From: Gammaproteobacteria bacterium
Lineage (GTDB): Bacteria; Pseudomonadota; Gammaproteobacteria; Pseudomonadales; Pseudohongiellaceae
Assembly: GCA_012960305.1 (NCBI GenBank)
Contig: DUBM01000011.1
Span: 248,001-312,000 of the forward strand
DNA length: 64,000 nt
Reading direction: 5' to 3'
Position numbers and translations under genes: made by a program. Shown piece by piece: positions 8,574 to 17,174 of the stretch (its first letter is position 1; every line of letters begins with the position of its first letter). The notes under the pieces are model-generated. The model worked only from the letters and a program-made list of their open reading frames with translations, made no database searches and had not been told where the DNA came from.

Positions 8574-9548
8574 ATGGATTCTCGAAAACTAGGCGATTTG
8601 ACTGTCTCGGCTCTAGGCTTGGGTTGTATGAGCATGTCTCAGGTTTATGGTGTTGCCGATCGCCAAGAATCTGAGCGCTGTCTTCATCAAGCACTGGATA
8701 GTGGCTATACTTTCCTCGATACTGCCAGCGTCTATGGCCTAGGACACAACGAAACCCTGATCGGCGAAGTGCTAAATTCGAGACGACAGGAATTTGTTCT
8801 GGCAAGCAAATGTGGAATCATTAATCGAGACGGCAAGCGCGGCGTCGACTGCACTCCGGAAAACATAAAAAAAACTTGCGAAGAGAGCTTGAAACGACTC
8901 AATACTGATGTGATTGACCTTTACTACCTGCACCGACGGGACTTCAATGTCCCTATCGAAGAGAGTGTTGGAGCTCTGGCTGATTGTGTGAAAGACGGCA
9001 AAATTCGCCACATTGGCCTATCTGAAGTTTCTGCCACGACTATCAAGAAAGCCCATGGCGAACATCCTATTTGCGCCGTCCAATCCGAATATTCACTGTG
9101 GACCCGAGACCCGGAAAATAATGTCTTGGACTGTTGTAAGAAGTTGGGCATCGGCTTTGTCCCTTTTAGTCCTCTTGGTAGAGCTATTTTATCTGGCGTG
9201 ATTCGAGATATGTCTACTTTAGAGTCTGAGGACATGAGGCAAACTATGCCCCGCTTCCTCGGAGATAATTTCACCCAAAATTTAAAGCTGGTAGACGAAT
9301 TGGAAATTATTGCCCAAGAGAATAGCTGTACACCATCCCAGCTCGCCTTAGCTTGGGTATTGGCACAAGACGATGATTTTGTTCCCATCCCTGGAACCAA
9401 ACACGTGAAGTATGCGATAGAAAATGCCCAGACGCTGGACTGTAAAATAGCTGAAAGGGATTTGGCTAAACTTGGGCAGCTTTTTGAAAATAAAGTGCGC
9501 GGGGATCGTTACGCGGAATCACAAATGATCTCACTGGATACCGACTAA
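8574..9548 (+). CDS. Aldo/keto reductase
   Basis: A 324-residue (alpha/beta)8 NAD(P)H-dependent oxidoreductase. The catalytic tetrad can be placed: Asp and Tyr in F-L-D-T-A-S-V-Y-G, Lys in A-S-K-C-G, and His in Y-Y-L-H-R. The C-terminal I-P-G-T-K-H segment is the NADPH-phosphate loop of the YajO/AKR13-like group. It reduces aldehydes or ketones in the cytosol; the specific substrate is not evident. It stands alone between the Lnb-like gene (divergent) and a small secreted protein (convergent). Confidence 0.93.
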   Translation: MDSRKLGDLTVSALGLGCMSMSQVYGVADRQESERCLHQALDSGYTFLDTASVYGLGHNETLIGEVLNSRRQEFVLASKCGIINRDGKRGVDCTPENIKKTCEESLKRLNTDVIDLYYLHRRDFNVPIEESVGALADCVKDGKIRHIGLSEVSATTIKKAHGEHPICAVQSEYSLWTRDPENNVLDCCKKLGIGFVPFSPLGRAILSGVIRDMSTLESEDMRQTMPRFLGDNFTQNLKLVDELEIIAQENSCTPSQLALAWVLAQDDDFVPIPGTKHVKYAIENAQTLDCKIAERDLAKLGQLFENKVRGDRYAESQMISLDTD

Positions 9549-9580
9549 TAATTGAAAATTCTTGCTCTCCTGACTAACCT

Positions 9581-9853
9581 TTAGCGGAAGAAATCAGTAG
9601 TTCCATAGTTAATATTATTTATAGAGCTTGCGGAAACTTCACTTCTTGCTTTCAACTGCCGTACTGTTGCGCAGTCTCGTTTACGAATATTACTTCCTAT
9701 TTTCTTTTCAGAACTACACTGTATCTTATCCCAGGGCCCTGCTGTTTCATTGTAAACTAAAATTTCTCCATCACTCCAGGCCGAGTAGTCAGTCGCCATA
9801 GTGCAGGAAGAAAAACTACCCAAAGCTAACATTAAAACGAATAAGTTTTTCAT
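9581..9853 (-). CDS. Small secreted Cys-containing protein of unknown function
   Basis: A 90-residue protein with a clear signal peptide (M-K-N-L-F-V then a hydrophobic run ending S-S-C). A spaced motif in the mature part has Cys, Gly-Ser and Arg followed by a second Cys (C-S-S-E-K-K-I-G-S, then K-R-D-C-A-T). I have seen this C...GS-x-I-x-x-R-x-C arrangement in many uncharacterised proteobacterial secreted proteins. Its function is unknown. The Cys near the signal could be a lipid anchor, although the -3 residue (Phe) is not ideal. Start ATG at 9853. Confidence 0.65.
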   Translation of the reverse strand: MKNLFVLMLALGSFSSCTMATDYSAWSDGEILVYNETAGPWDKIQCSSEKKIGSNIRKRDCATVRQLKARSEVSASSINNINYGTTDFFR

Positions 9854-9954
9854 GCTTCACACCTAGTTTAATTACGACGTTAATTAACAGGGTTCCAGTA
9901 TATATCCATCATGCTTGTCCAGACTAGCAATTTGCATGACTTTCAAAAAGATCT

Positions 9955-10328
9955 TCAACTCCCTACTTCTTTACTGTTCTTAGCTTTTTTTCCAGCTGCT
10001 CTAACGGCAGCGCCAAAACCGATATTCGCCCATAGTGTCATCAATTCAGAATTTCCATCGTTTCAGCCGGCGCTTGAATGTATGACATCTTTAACTCTTT
10101 ACCTTGTTTGCTATACACAAAAGGGAGCAAGCCGAGCGCATCAAACTCATTGCTATTTTCTTCGCCTGTTTTCAAATACAGTTCATTACCTGCAATTAAA
10201 CCAAACATCAAACCATCGAGAAATATTCCAATCCCGCCAAACATTTTTTTGGATGTAACCGGCCCAATGCCCTGCATAAGATCAATCACATAAGCAGCGA
10301 AGTCTTTCTCTCCAACACTGATTGTCAT
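9955..10328 (-). pseudogene. TfoX/Sxy N-terminal domain protein, frameshifted near the 3' end
   Basis: Residues 1-95 in the first frame match the TfoX N-terminal family: G-P-V-T-S-K-K-M-F-G-G-I-G-I-F-L-D-G, then K-G-K-E-L-K-M-S-Y-I-Q-A-P. That frame stops at 10041. The family's C-terminal helix continues in another frame from about 10045 down to the stop at 9955, reading E-L-M-T-L-W-A and then R-A-A-G-K-K. One base appears to be missing around 10041-10050. The whole would be about 123 residues, normal for stand-alone TfoX_N proteins, whose role is unclear. The frame may be intact in the cell if this is a sequencing slip. Confidence 0.7.
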
Positions 10329-10413
10329 TAGTCTTTACTCGTTAAAATGCTATGATAGCTAGCTTTAAAATCCATGCGATTAAAAATTATATCACCGCGA
10401 GAGGAACGATAAT

Positions 10414-11979
10414 ATGAATGGTGCAACAGCACTGATTGAAACACTAGCCGATAGCGGAGTCGAATTCTGTATCGCTAATCCTGGTACATCTGAAATGCAT
10501 TTGGTACAGGCACTCGATGCCGTTCCTAAAATGAAATCCGTATTAGCATTATTTGAAGGTGTATGCACTGGTGCGGCCGATGGAGTTGCCCGGATGACTG
10601 GCAAACCTGCTGCTACTCTTCTTCACCTGGGACCAGGCATGGCGAATGGAATAGCCAATTTACATAATGCTAGGCGTGCAAATTCGCCGATGATAAATAT
10701 CATTGGTAACCACCCGAATTATCATGTGGGTTTTGATGCTCCTCTTACTTCTGATATTGATACTTTAGCTAAGAATTTTTCCGGCTGGATAAAGTCTTGT
10801 TCCACGAGTGAGACCTTGGCGCAAGATGGCGCCAATGCTTATACTGCCTCCCTTAAGCAAACTCCAGGCTCTCTCGGACAAATCTCTACACTTATCATGG
10901 GAGCAGATGCCGCATGGGGAGACTCCGCGGGCAAAGCTGCCCCGAATCCAATCCCTAATCGCGCAATTGTTGATGATTATGTAATTGAGAAAGTGGCCAA
11001 GACTATCGAAGCGGGCGGCAAGACCATCCTCTTGCTAGAACATCAAGCAACCGAGCAGGCAGCCATGGAATTCGCTGCAAAAATTTCCAGTAAGACTGGC
11101 TGCAGACTGTTTAATGGAACCTTTCCTGGACGAGTCGATGGAGGTCCAGGCAGGGTTTCAGTGGAACGTCTTCCCTATTTTCCAGAACAGATTCTCAGCA
11201 CACTCGACGGAACTGAAAATTTAATCCTTGTTGGTGGCGAAATCCCAGCGAGCTTCTTTGCTTACAGGGGTATACCAGGACAATTGATTCCTGAAGGTTG
11301 CACTGTAAGTCGACTTACCTCTATCGAAGAAGATGCAATAGACGCCTTGGAGAGACTTACTGACAGACTGGGAGTAAGTAATGAAACAATAAATCAGTTT
11401 GAAAAAATTGAAATTGCCAATCCATCTGGTGAGTTAAATACGAAAACAATTATTCAATCTATCGCTGCGACACTGCCAGAAGAAGTTATTGTGTGCACTG
11501 ATTCTGGTGGCGGCAATGCTGCTTATCCATATTGCCAAAATACTGCGCGGAATAGCTGGCTGTCCCTAACCGGTGGCGCGATTGGGCAAGGTGGACCTTG
11601 TGCAACTGGCGCCGCGCTGGCTTGCCCAGACCGACCGGTACTCGCACTTTTGGGAGATGGCGGAGCAGCATATACAAATCAATCTTTCTGGACTCAGGCT
11701 AGAGAAGGATTAAACGTGACTACAGTTATATTCGCTAATAACTCCTATAACATATTGAACGTCGAGTATGGCCGGCTAGGAGTGACAGATGTTGGAGATA
11801 TAGCCGCAAGTTTGTTCGATATCGGCAATCCACATATTGATTGGGTATCGATGGCGAAGGGATTTGGAGTACCAGGTGCAACAGCAGATAGCGCGGATGA
11901 ATTAGTTCGCTTGCTCGAAGCTAGTTTTTCGACACCTGGTCCCTTTTTGATTCAAGCAAACGGCGAACTACAACGTTAA
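10414..11979 (+). CDS. Thiamine-diphosphate enzyme, acetolactate synthase-like
   Basis: A 521-residue enzyme of the ThDP-dependent decarboxylase/acetolactate synthase superfamily. The N-terminal PYR domain contains the cofactor-activating Glu (A-L-F-E-G). The C-terminal PP domain has the ThDP/Mg motif, which starts L-L-G-D-G-G-A and ends F-A-N-N-S-Y-N. Length fits the group annotated as acetolactate synthase large subunit or benzoylformate-decarboxylase-like. No ilvN-type regulatory subunit is adjacent, so a catabolic 2-keto acid decarboxylase or ligase is as likely as valine/isoleucine synthesis. It is monocistronic and converges on the symporter gene. Confidence 0.85.
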   Translation: MNGATALIETLADSGVEFCIANPGTSEMHLVQALDAVPKMKSVLALFEGVCTGAADGVARMTGKPAATLLHLGPGMANGIANLHNARRANSPMINIIGNHPNYHVGFDAPLTSDIDTLAKNFSGWIKSCSTSETLAQDGANAYTASLKQTPGSLGQISTLIMGADAAWGDSAGKAAPNPIPNRAIVDDYVIEKVAKTIEAGGKTILLLEHQATEQAAMEFAAKISSKTGCRLFNGTFPGRVDGGPGRVSVERLPYFPEQILSTLDGTENLILVGGEIPASFFAYRGIPGQLIPEGCTVSRLTSIEEDAIDALERLTDRLGVSNETINQFEKIEIANPSGELNTKTIIQSIAATLPEEVIVCTDSGGGNAAYPYCQNTARNSWLSLTGGAIGQGGPCATGAALACPDRPVLALLGDGGAAYTNQSFWTQAREGLNVTTVIFANNSYNILNVEYGRLGVTDVGDIAASLFDIGNPHIDWVSMAKGFGVPGATADSADELVRLLEASFSTPGPFLIQANGELQR

Positions 11980-12026
11980 TTTCTTTATACAATAACCTGC
12001 AATATCTATCGACAATGATCAAGCTT

Positions 12027-12051
12027 GGGTGCATTGACATTCAGTGCACCC
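12027..12051. terminator. Hairpin between convergent genes, possible terminator
   Basis: GGGTGCA and TGCACCC are perfectly complementary around an 11-nt loop, in the 115-bp gap between two convergent genes. No T tract follows on either strand, so this is at best a weak or factor-assisted terminator. Confidence 0.35.
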
Positions 12052-12094
12052 GAGTAGGATGAGTGTGATTTTAATCTCGAAGACAAAGGGATTA

Positions 12095-13636
12095 CTAAGA
12101 CCAGCTAAAATTTCGCTGAATACGGCCAAGCTTCTTATAGAAAGAGTCGGAATACTCCTGATCTTCTTCTTTATTTGGAAAAAGAATCGAGATGGTCGGA
12201 ATTAAAATTAGCGGCAAGAATAAGGTAAGGAACGAAGGGTCTCTCCACTCACCAAGATAGTTTATTAACTCGTACCACCATTGTGCAAAACCACCAGCGT
12301 TTGCATTCTCAGGGCCATCAAACAAAGCATTAAAGAGCCAGCTCGCAAGCCCACCAGAAAATCCCGCTGCCATTCCATAGAAAGCCGCTTTCTCACTGGT
12401 CCGTTTCCAATAGAAAACGAAAGCCACCGCGATTGCAGGTGGTACCACCATGGCGAAACCAAGCAAAACTAATTGAAGAACCGATGTAATATTTCCTAAC
12501 CAAGCAATTATGGCCGCTACTGAACCGTAGACAACGGTTACTATTTTGTAAGCTCGTAATTTTTTCTCATCATCAAAATTTTTCGAACCAGGCACCCAGT
12601 CGTTGACAAACATAGTCGCGCTGGCCAACAGTATCGGCGCGCCTGATGAGATAACTGCAGCTAGTACCGCAGCCAAGGCTATACCCCCGAGAATCGGTCC
12701 AGTATCGATAGCTAATTGAGCAATGTTCAAATAACTACTAAGTCCACTTTCTGCACCGTAAGTTGCCATCGTGAGAATTCCAATAAATCCAGCGACGAGC
12801 GGCATCAGAGCTGCGATGACTCCAGCAAGAAAAAAGCCAGGAATCAAATATTCTTCTTTAGCTGCAGAGCTTGCGTAGTTGGCATAGATAGACGCAGCCG
12901 GCGTGTGAATTGTCGCTGAAATAAACAGAGCAATAATTGTCGCCCAACCTATGCCTGTAAAGCTCCACCATTTCACTTCATCTTGATTTGATTCTGCCAG
13001 CATTGCAGACGCTTGGGCCGACACCTCGCTCCAGCCGCCCATATTTTGCATGGCTATATAACCTACGAGAGCCAAACCAAAAATTATGACTGAGCAGTGC
13101 ACTACATTTGTAATCGCAGTTCCTTTTAGACCACCAGTGACAGTAAACGAAATGATGACAAATCCGCCGAGCAAAACACCAACAACAAATGGTAAGCCGG
13201 TTACACCACTGATTATCGAACCAATGACATAAGGTTCGATTATATTCACCACCAAATATTCAGCCTGCACACATAAACTTGTCAGCCACTGACAACGAAA
13301 AGAACCAAAGCGCTGATCGAACACTTGACCAACGCTAACAAGCTTTAATTTGCGGTACGGAATGACAAAGAACAATCCCACAAGAACAAGCGCCGCAAAG
13401 GAATTAACGCTATACCATAAATGACCTAGGCCTTCGGCTATAACATCACCGGCGACACCGTAGGTACCTGCCCCACCTATTCGAGTTCCCGCTACTCCTG
13501 CGGCTAACATTCCTATTCCTAAGGTGCCACCGCCGATCGCCCAATCTGAAGCACTGGCATTTCTCCGGTTGAGATAAAAACCAACGGCTGCAAATAATCC
13601 CAGATAAAGCAGAATCACAATTGCGGTAATGCTCAT
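12095..13636 (-). CDS. Sodium:solute symporter family protein
   Basis: A 513-residue integral membrane protein with about 13 hydrophobic segments, typical of the SSS (Na+/solute) family with its LeuT fold. The early conserved region A-I-G-G-G-T-L-G-I-G-M-L follows the first helix, and G-L-K-G-T-A-I-T-N-V-V-H is the family's mid-protein signature. It carries a solute into the cell using the sodium gradient; the substrate is not readable. It lies between the ThDP enzyme and an amidohydrolase, both plausible users of an imported organic acid or lactone, but no operon links them. Start ATG at 13636. Confidence 0.9.
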   Translation of the reverse strand: MSITAIVILLYLGLFAAVGFYLNRRNASASDWAIGGGTLGIGMLAAGVAGTRIGGAGTYGVAGDVIAEGLGHLWYSVNSFAALVLVGLFFVIPYRKLKLVSVGQVFDQRFGSFRCQWLTSLCVQAEYLVVNIIEPYVIGSIISGVTGLPFVVGVLLGGFVIISFTVTGGLKGTAITNVVHCSVIIFGLALVGYIAMQNMGGWSEVSAQASAMLAESNQDEVKWWSFTGIGWATIIALFISATIHTPAASIYANYASSAAKEEYLIPGFFLAGVIAALMPLVAGFIGILTMATYGAESGLSSYLNIAQLAIDTGPILGGIALAAVLAAVISSGAPILLASATMFVNDWVPGSKNFDDEKKLRAYKIVTVVYGSVAAIIAWLGNITSVLQLVLLGFAMVVPPAIAVAFVFYWKRTSEKAAFYGMAAGFSGGLASWLFNALFDGPENANAGGFAQWWYELINYLGEWRDPSFLTLFLPLILIPTISILFPNKEEDQEYSDSFYKKLGRIQRNFSWS

Positions 13637-13902
13637 CCACGACCCCAGATAAAGAGATTTTTTCGACCTTTCGTCATTGCTGGCGCTCTGATTTGCATCA
13701 ATAAAATATGTAATAGCTTCGGCATACTACACTATCGCAGGATGGAGTATCCACATTCAGGAACACGAACAGAAATGCGATTGATCTCGCTTGTTCACAT
13801 TCACTCAATGGGATGTTAATTTCTGAGCTCCACCCACATACTAACTGTTCCATTAAGTGCGACTGTAATATCAATTTTTAAATTCCCCAAGGTTAACACT
13901 CT

Positions 13903-14940
13903 ATGTCAGTTACAGATCCCGGCTCAGATGAATGGCTGGCCCAAGTCAACGAAGAAATAATCGATGCGGATCGCCCAATAATCGATCCGCATCACCATTT
14001 ATGGAAAAACCGCTTTAATCGCAACTATCTATTGCCTGAGCTATGGTCTGACACCGGCAGCGGCCATAACATTATCAAAACTGTCTTTATGGAGTGCCGT
14101 GCTTTTTACTTCCGAGAGGGACCAGAACATATGCGGCCCTGTGGTGAAACCCAATACATTTCCGATTTAGCTAAACAAAGTTCTGTGTCGGGAAATGACA
14201 ATGCCACTATCGCTGGGATAGTTGCTCATGCTGATCTAACTCTGGCAGGCAGTTCAGAGGAGTTATTGAATGAAGTATTGGACCAGCACGAAGCAATTGC
14301 GGGCGGATTATTCAAAGGCATCCGTCATTCAGCGGCCAGAGACAAACGCCCAGAAGATTTATTTATCGTCAGTGGCGCCCCAATTCACCTTCACCGAAGA
14401 GAATCCTTTCGAAAAGGTATCAAAGTTCTGGCGAACAGGAATCTAACTTACGATACATGGCACTATCATCACCAGAATCTTGATTTCCTCGATCTGGCTA
14501 GAGCAATACCTGATTGCACTATGGTGTTGAATCATTTTGGCACTCCGTTAGGAGTAGGTATCTACAGATCCAACCGAGATCAAATTTTCCAACAGTGGAA
14601 AGAAGATATGGCTAAGTTGGCGAAATGTGAAAATGTCTATGTGAAATTGGGAGGCCTGGCAATGCCAGACAATGGTTTTGATTGGCACCTAGGTCAACGC
14701 CCGCCAAGCTCCAATAACATAGTACAGCTTCAGGAGAAATATTATCTTCATACCATTGAATGTTTTGGCGCTGAGAGGTGTATGTTTGAAAGCAATTTCC
14801 CCGTGGATCGACTTTCGATTAACTACCATACCTTGTGGAATGCTTTTAAAAAAATGACCGCGGATTTGAGCGAATCAGAAAAATATTCCTTATTCTACGG
14901 TACAGCTGAAAAAATTTATTCTCTGCGCGAGAGTTGCTAG
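13903..14940 (+). CDS. Amidohydrolase family protein (COG3618-type TIM barrel)
   Basis: A 345-residue metal-dependent hydrolase. The metal-binding H-x-H is in I-I-D-P-H-H-H-L-W (residues about 26-34). A later H sits in L-N-H-F-G-T and the barrel's final D in S-N-F-P-V-D-R. This subgroup includes lactonases and 2-pyrone-4,6-dicarboxylate-type hydrolases acting on lactones and on decarboxylation substrates in sugar or aromatic breakdown. Unlike some relatives it has no signal peptide, so it is cytosolic. The neighbouring symporter is divergent, about 270 bp away. The substrate is unknown. Confidence 0.88.
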   Translation: MSVTDPGSDEWLAQVNEEIIDADRPIIDPHHHLWKNRFNRNYLLPELWSDTGSGHNIIKTVFMECRAFYFREGPEHMRPCGETQYISDLAKQSSVSGNDNATIAGIVAHADLTLAGSSEELLNEVLDQHEAIAGGLFKGIRHSAARDKRPEDLFIVSGAPIHLHRRESFRKGIKVLANRNLTYDTWHYHHQNLDFLDLARAIPDCTMVLNHFGTPLGVGIYRSNRDQIFQQWKEDMAKLAKCENVYVKLGGLAMPDNGFDWHLGQRPPSSNNIVQLQEKYYLHTIECFGAERCMFESNFPVDRLSINYHTLWNAFKKMTADLSESEKYSLFYGTAEKIYSLRESC

Positions 14941-14998
14941 AAAATTCGAATTTAAGGATTGGTTTTCTTACCTTATTAGGCATACTTTTAATTCAGGG

Positions 14999-15418
14999 CT
15001 AAAGACGAATCCGTTTTATTACACCACTACTATTTAGTATGATTGTTTCATTAACTCTAAGCTCACAACGTACAAATACGATTGAACCACCCTGCTTAAG
15101 TACCTTTGCGTGACCTTCAACTAAATCCCCTAACTGGGCAGGCGCAATGAATTCGTTACTGCAGCTCACCGTCACAACACTTTGAGCATTGGAGCCTCCA
15201 TTAGCTCCCAAACAGAGTGTGTAATCCGCAAGAGCCATCATTATGCCACCATGGAGCGTATTATGAGCATTACAGTGATGTTGCTGCACGCGAAAAGCCG
15301 ACCTTGGGTGCTCTCCTTCCATGACAAAGAAAAACGGACCAAGGAAATCTTCAGCTGTGTCACCCACCCAGTGCTGATAGTGGGCTCCAATATCATAATC
15401 TTCAGGTTTAATTGTCAT
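14999..15418 (-). CDS. PaaI family thioesterase (hotdog fold)
   Basis: A 139-residue hotdog-fold protein. The signature H-N-T-L-H-G-G-I-M-M-A-L-A-D is the PaaI/4HBT family helix with the active-site Asp. The protein hydrolyses aromatic or medium-chain acyl-CoA thioesters, often to free trapped CoA. Length and motif place it in the PaaI group rather than YbgC or TesB. It is a single gene converging on the amidohydrolase. Start ATG at 15418. Confidence 0.9.
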   Translation of the reverse strand: MTIKPEDYDIGAHYQHWVGDTAEDFLGPFFFVMEGEHPRSAFRVQQHHCNAHNTLHGGIMMALADYTLCLGANGGSNAQSVVTVSCSNEFIAPAQLGDLVEGHAKVLKQGGSIVFVRCELRVNETIILNSSGVIKRIRL

Positions 15419-15460
15419 TAACTGTCCATCACCTTTACTGCGAAATCCCTCGATGAGGAA

Positions 15461-15661
15461 TCAATCATCACTATCACCTGGCACTGCTATATCCACAGCC
15501 GCCCCTATTACTTTAAACGGGATCTTTGCAATTTCGACGGATGCATCCACGGCAACTCCCACTACAGTACCGACACAAGAAATCAAAAATACACAGCTCA
15601 AGATCAACATAAAACTGCGGATTATTCTTAGGCGAATTCTAACATCGTTGCTTCTACTCAT
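15461..15661 (-). CDS. Small lipoprotein, NF038104-like
   Basis: A 66-residue protein with basic N-terminus, a hydrophobic run and lipobox L-I-S-C (Cys about 29). A short mature part of pattern G-T-V-V-G-V-A-V-D and K-I-P-F-K-V-I-G follows, resembling the tiny NF038104 lipoproteins of gammaproteobacteria. Function unknown; it probably sits in the envelope. It is 42 bp upstream of the thioesterase on the same strand and may be co-transcribed with it. Confidence 0.7.
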   Translation of the reverse strand: MSRSNDVRIRLRIIRSFMLILSCVFLISCVGTVVGVAVDASVEIAKIPFKVIGAAVDIAVPGDSDD

Positions 15662-15672
15662 AGTTTCAACTC

Positions 15673-16011
15673 CTAATAACCAACATTAATAAACTTTCCA
15701 AAATTCTGCCCAACTTCATCAAATTGACCAATGTAGACGAATCCCTGTTTCTCATGCAGAACAATACTGGCTTCATTTGGCAAGGCAATTCCAGCGATTA
15801 AGGCATGTATCGGCGTCTTTCTGCAATCATCAATAAGTCTTTTATATAAAGCTGTACCTCAGCAGTAACCCAATGAATCAGGATACAGATAAATACTAAC
15901 TTCTCTGGTACATCTGCGTGTAGTGCGAGACTTCCATAAACCGGTATAGAAATAAGCTAAAAACTCCTCGTTCTCCGTTAATAAGAAAAAGAGTCCGTCA
16001 GCATAAGTCAT
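15673..16011 (-). pseudogene. GNAT acetyltransferase remnant with in-frame TGA
   Basis: One frame of 113 codons reads through an internal TGA at 15859-15861. It matches a phosphinothricin-acetyltransferase-like GNAT protein: K-S-R then V-S-I-Y-L-Y-P-D-S-L-G-Y before the stop, G-T-A-L-Y-K-R-L-I and L-P-N-E-A-S-I after it, then L-H-E-K-Q-G-F. The stop replaces part of the acetyl-CoA loop (expected G-x-G). About 45 N-terminal residues of the usual domain are absent and the C-terminus is short. This is a decayed gene, next to a second decayed gene on the same strand. Confidence 0.75.
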
Positions 16012-16057
16012 GCGATTCGCCCCCCGCAGCAGCATCACTGCTCACAAATAGAAATCT

Positions 16058-17131
16058 CTACTTTATACTTTGATAGAAAGGTTGAATTGCCTCGAGGCCA
16101 ACACCGTTATCAATTAACTTTTTAAAATCATCCGCCAGTTCTGTACTTCTATTAAGCACAACTTGCCAATAAGCAAGTCTGGCTTCGTAGCCCAGCATAT
16201 TAAAATCTTTGCGATCCGGAATCTTCCCGTAAGGCAGGGAGTCGACAAAAGATTGCGATGGAACAACTAGAACCACATTGTGAAAATTAGCCGCATTCAC
16301 GCTACGCCAGGGAAGATGCTTATCAAACCATCCTGGAATCACTTTAGGCGAAAAATGTGGGTAGAGCACCCGATCTGAACCACGATGAAAGAGAAAGTCG
16401 AAGTGGTAGTCCGTTATGCCCCCATCCCAATACTGACCTCTTGGTGCACCAGCGATATCCCTAACTCCATCTAAAATGAATGGGATAGAGCCACTTGCTA
16501 TCATTACATCGAATACGTTTTCTTCAGTAAGTGATATCAACTTAGTATCTAGATCAGATACCTCAGCCCAGGGTGACAGTTATCCCATATTTGTAAAAAT
16601 TATACGTTGATAAAATAGTGACAATGTCTTTCTGCTTATAGCATTGGCAAGGGCCGAAGTCGCAAGAGCAATAAACTGGAGCGCCCTACTCGTCGATGAA
16701 CCAAATCCCTTACATCTATCAGTAACTATATGAGTGCGAAAGACTTCGTTATTAATGATTTCCTTTATACCTTCAGCCCCTAATACTTCCGCTAACATTG
16801 CCCTCGCTTTTTTCGTTATCTCGGCGGTGGTGGGTTTCGCAGAGTATTGCTCCAAGCTGTAGATCGTGGCCAGTCGCTCAACGGCAGCAACCGGGTCGGC
16901 AAGCGCTAAACAGCAAACTCGCCAGGCACCAGCTGAGGAACCGAGAGTGACTAGGGGGTTATCTCGTCCAGCAAAAAACTCACCGAATAGCTACCTATCC
17001 AGTCCGTAGAGTACGAACCACCTCGGACCACCACTAGCTCCAACCAGCGTCGATATCTGATTTGCATTCAAACCATCACGTCGAATAATTTCGAGTGCAG
17101 TAGGCCCGGCATAAATTGAGAGAGCTGACAT
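16058..17131 (-). pseudogene. Patatin-like phospholipase with two in-frame stops
   Basis: A single uninterrupted frame of 358 codons apart from TAG at 16991-16993 (codon 47) and TAA at 16580-16582 (codon 184). It aligns along its whole length with a bacterial patatin family: G-A-S-G-G-P-R-W-F (oxyanion loop), G-S-S-A-G-A-W-R (Ser nucleophile) and Y-W-D-G-G-I-T-D-Y (catalytic Asp). The first stop falls in L-D-R-*-L-F-G, where homologues have Tyr, so one base change explains it. There is no frameshift. Such proteins hydrolyse acyl lipids. It is most likely a recent pseudogene. Putative start ATG at 17131, without a clear ribosome site. Confidence 0.85.
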
Positions 17132-17174
17132 AGACTAGAGATGATATAATTGCAGACCCAATCAATCCACTACC

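Noticed and set aside
10041-10328. Short 95-residue TfoX-like frame as a complete protein
   Set aside because: The C-terminal helix of the family is encoded just downstream in another frame, so the short frame is probably incomplete.
12027-12051. Canonical intrinsic terminator after the ThDP enzyme
   Set aside because: The hairpin is good but has no T tract on either strand, so it is listed only as a possible terminator.
15859-15861. In-frame TGA in the GNAT remnant as a second selenocysteine codon
   Set aside because: It lies in the acetyl-CoA loop, where no Sec or Cys is expected. The gene lacks its N-terminal part, and no strong hairpin with a G-initial small loop follows. Decay is the simpler explanation.
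16580-16993. TAG and TAA in the patatin-like gene as recoded sense codons
   Set aside because: TAG, TAA and TGA all appear inside broken genes, and intact genes in the window use all three as ordinary stops. No suppressor tRNA is seen.
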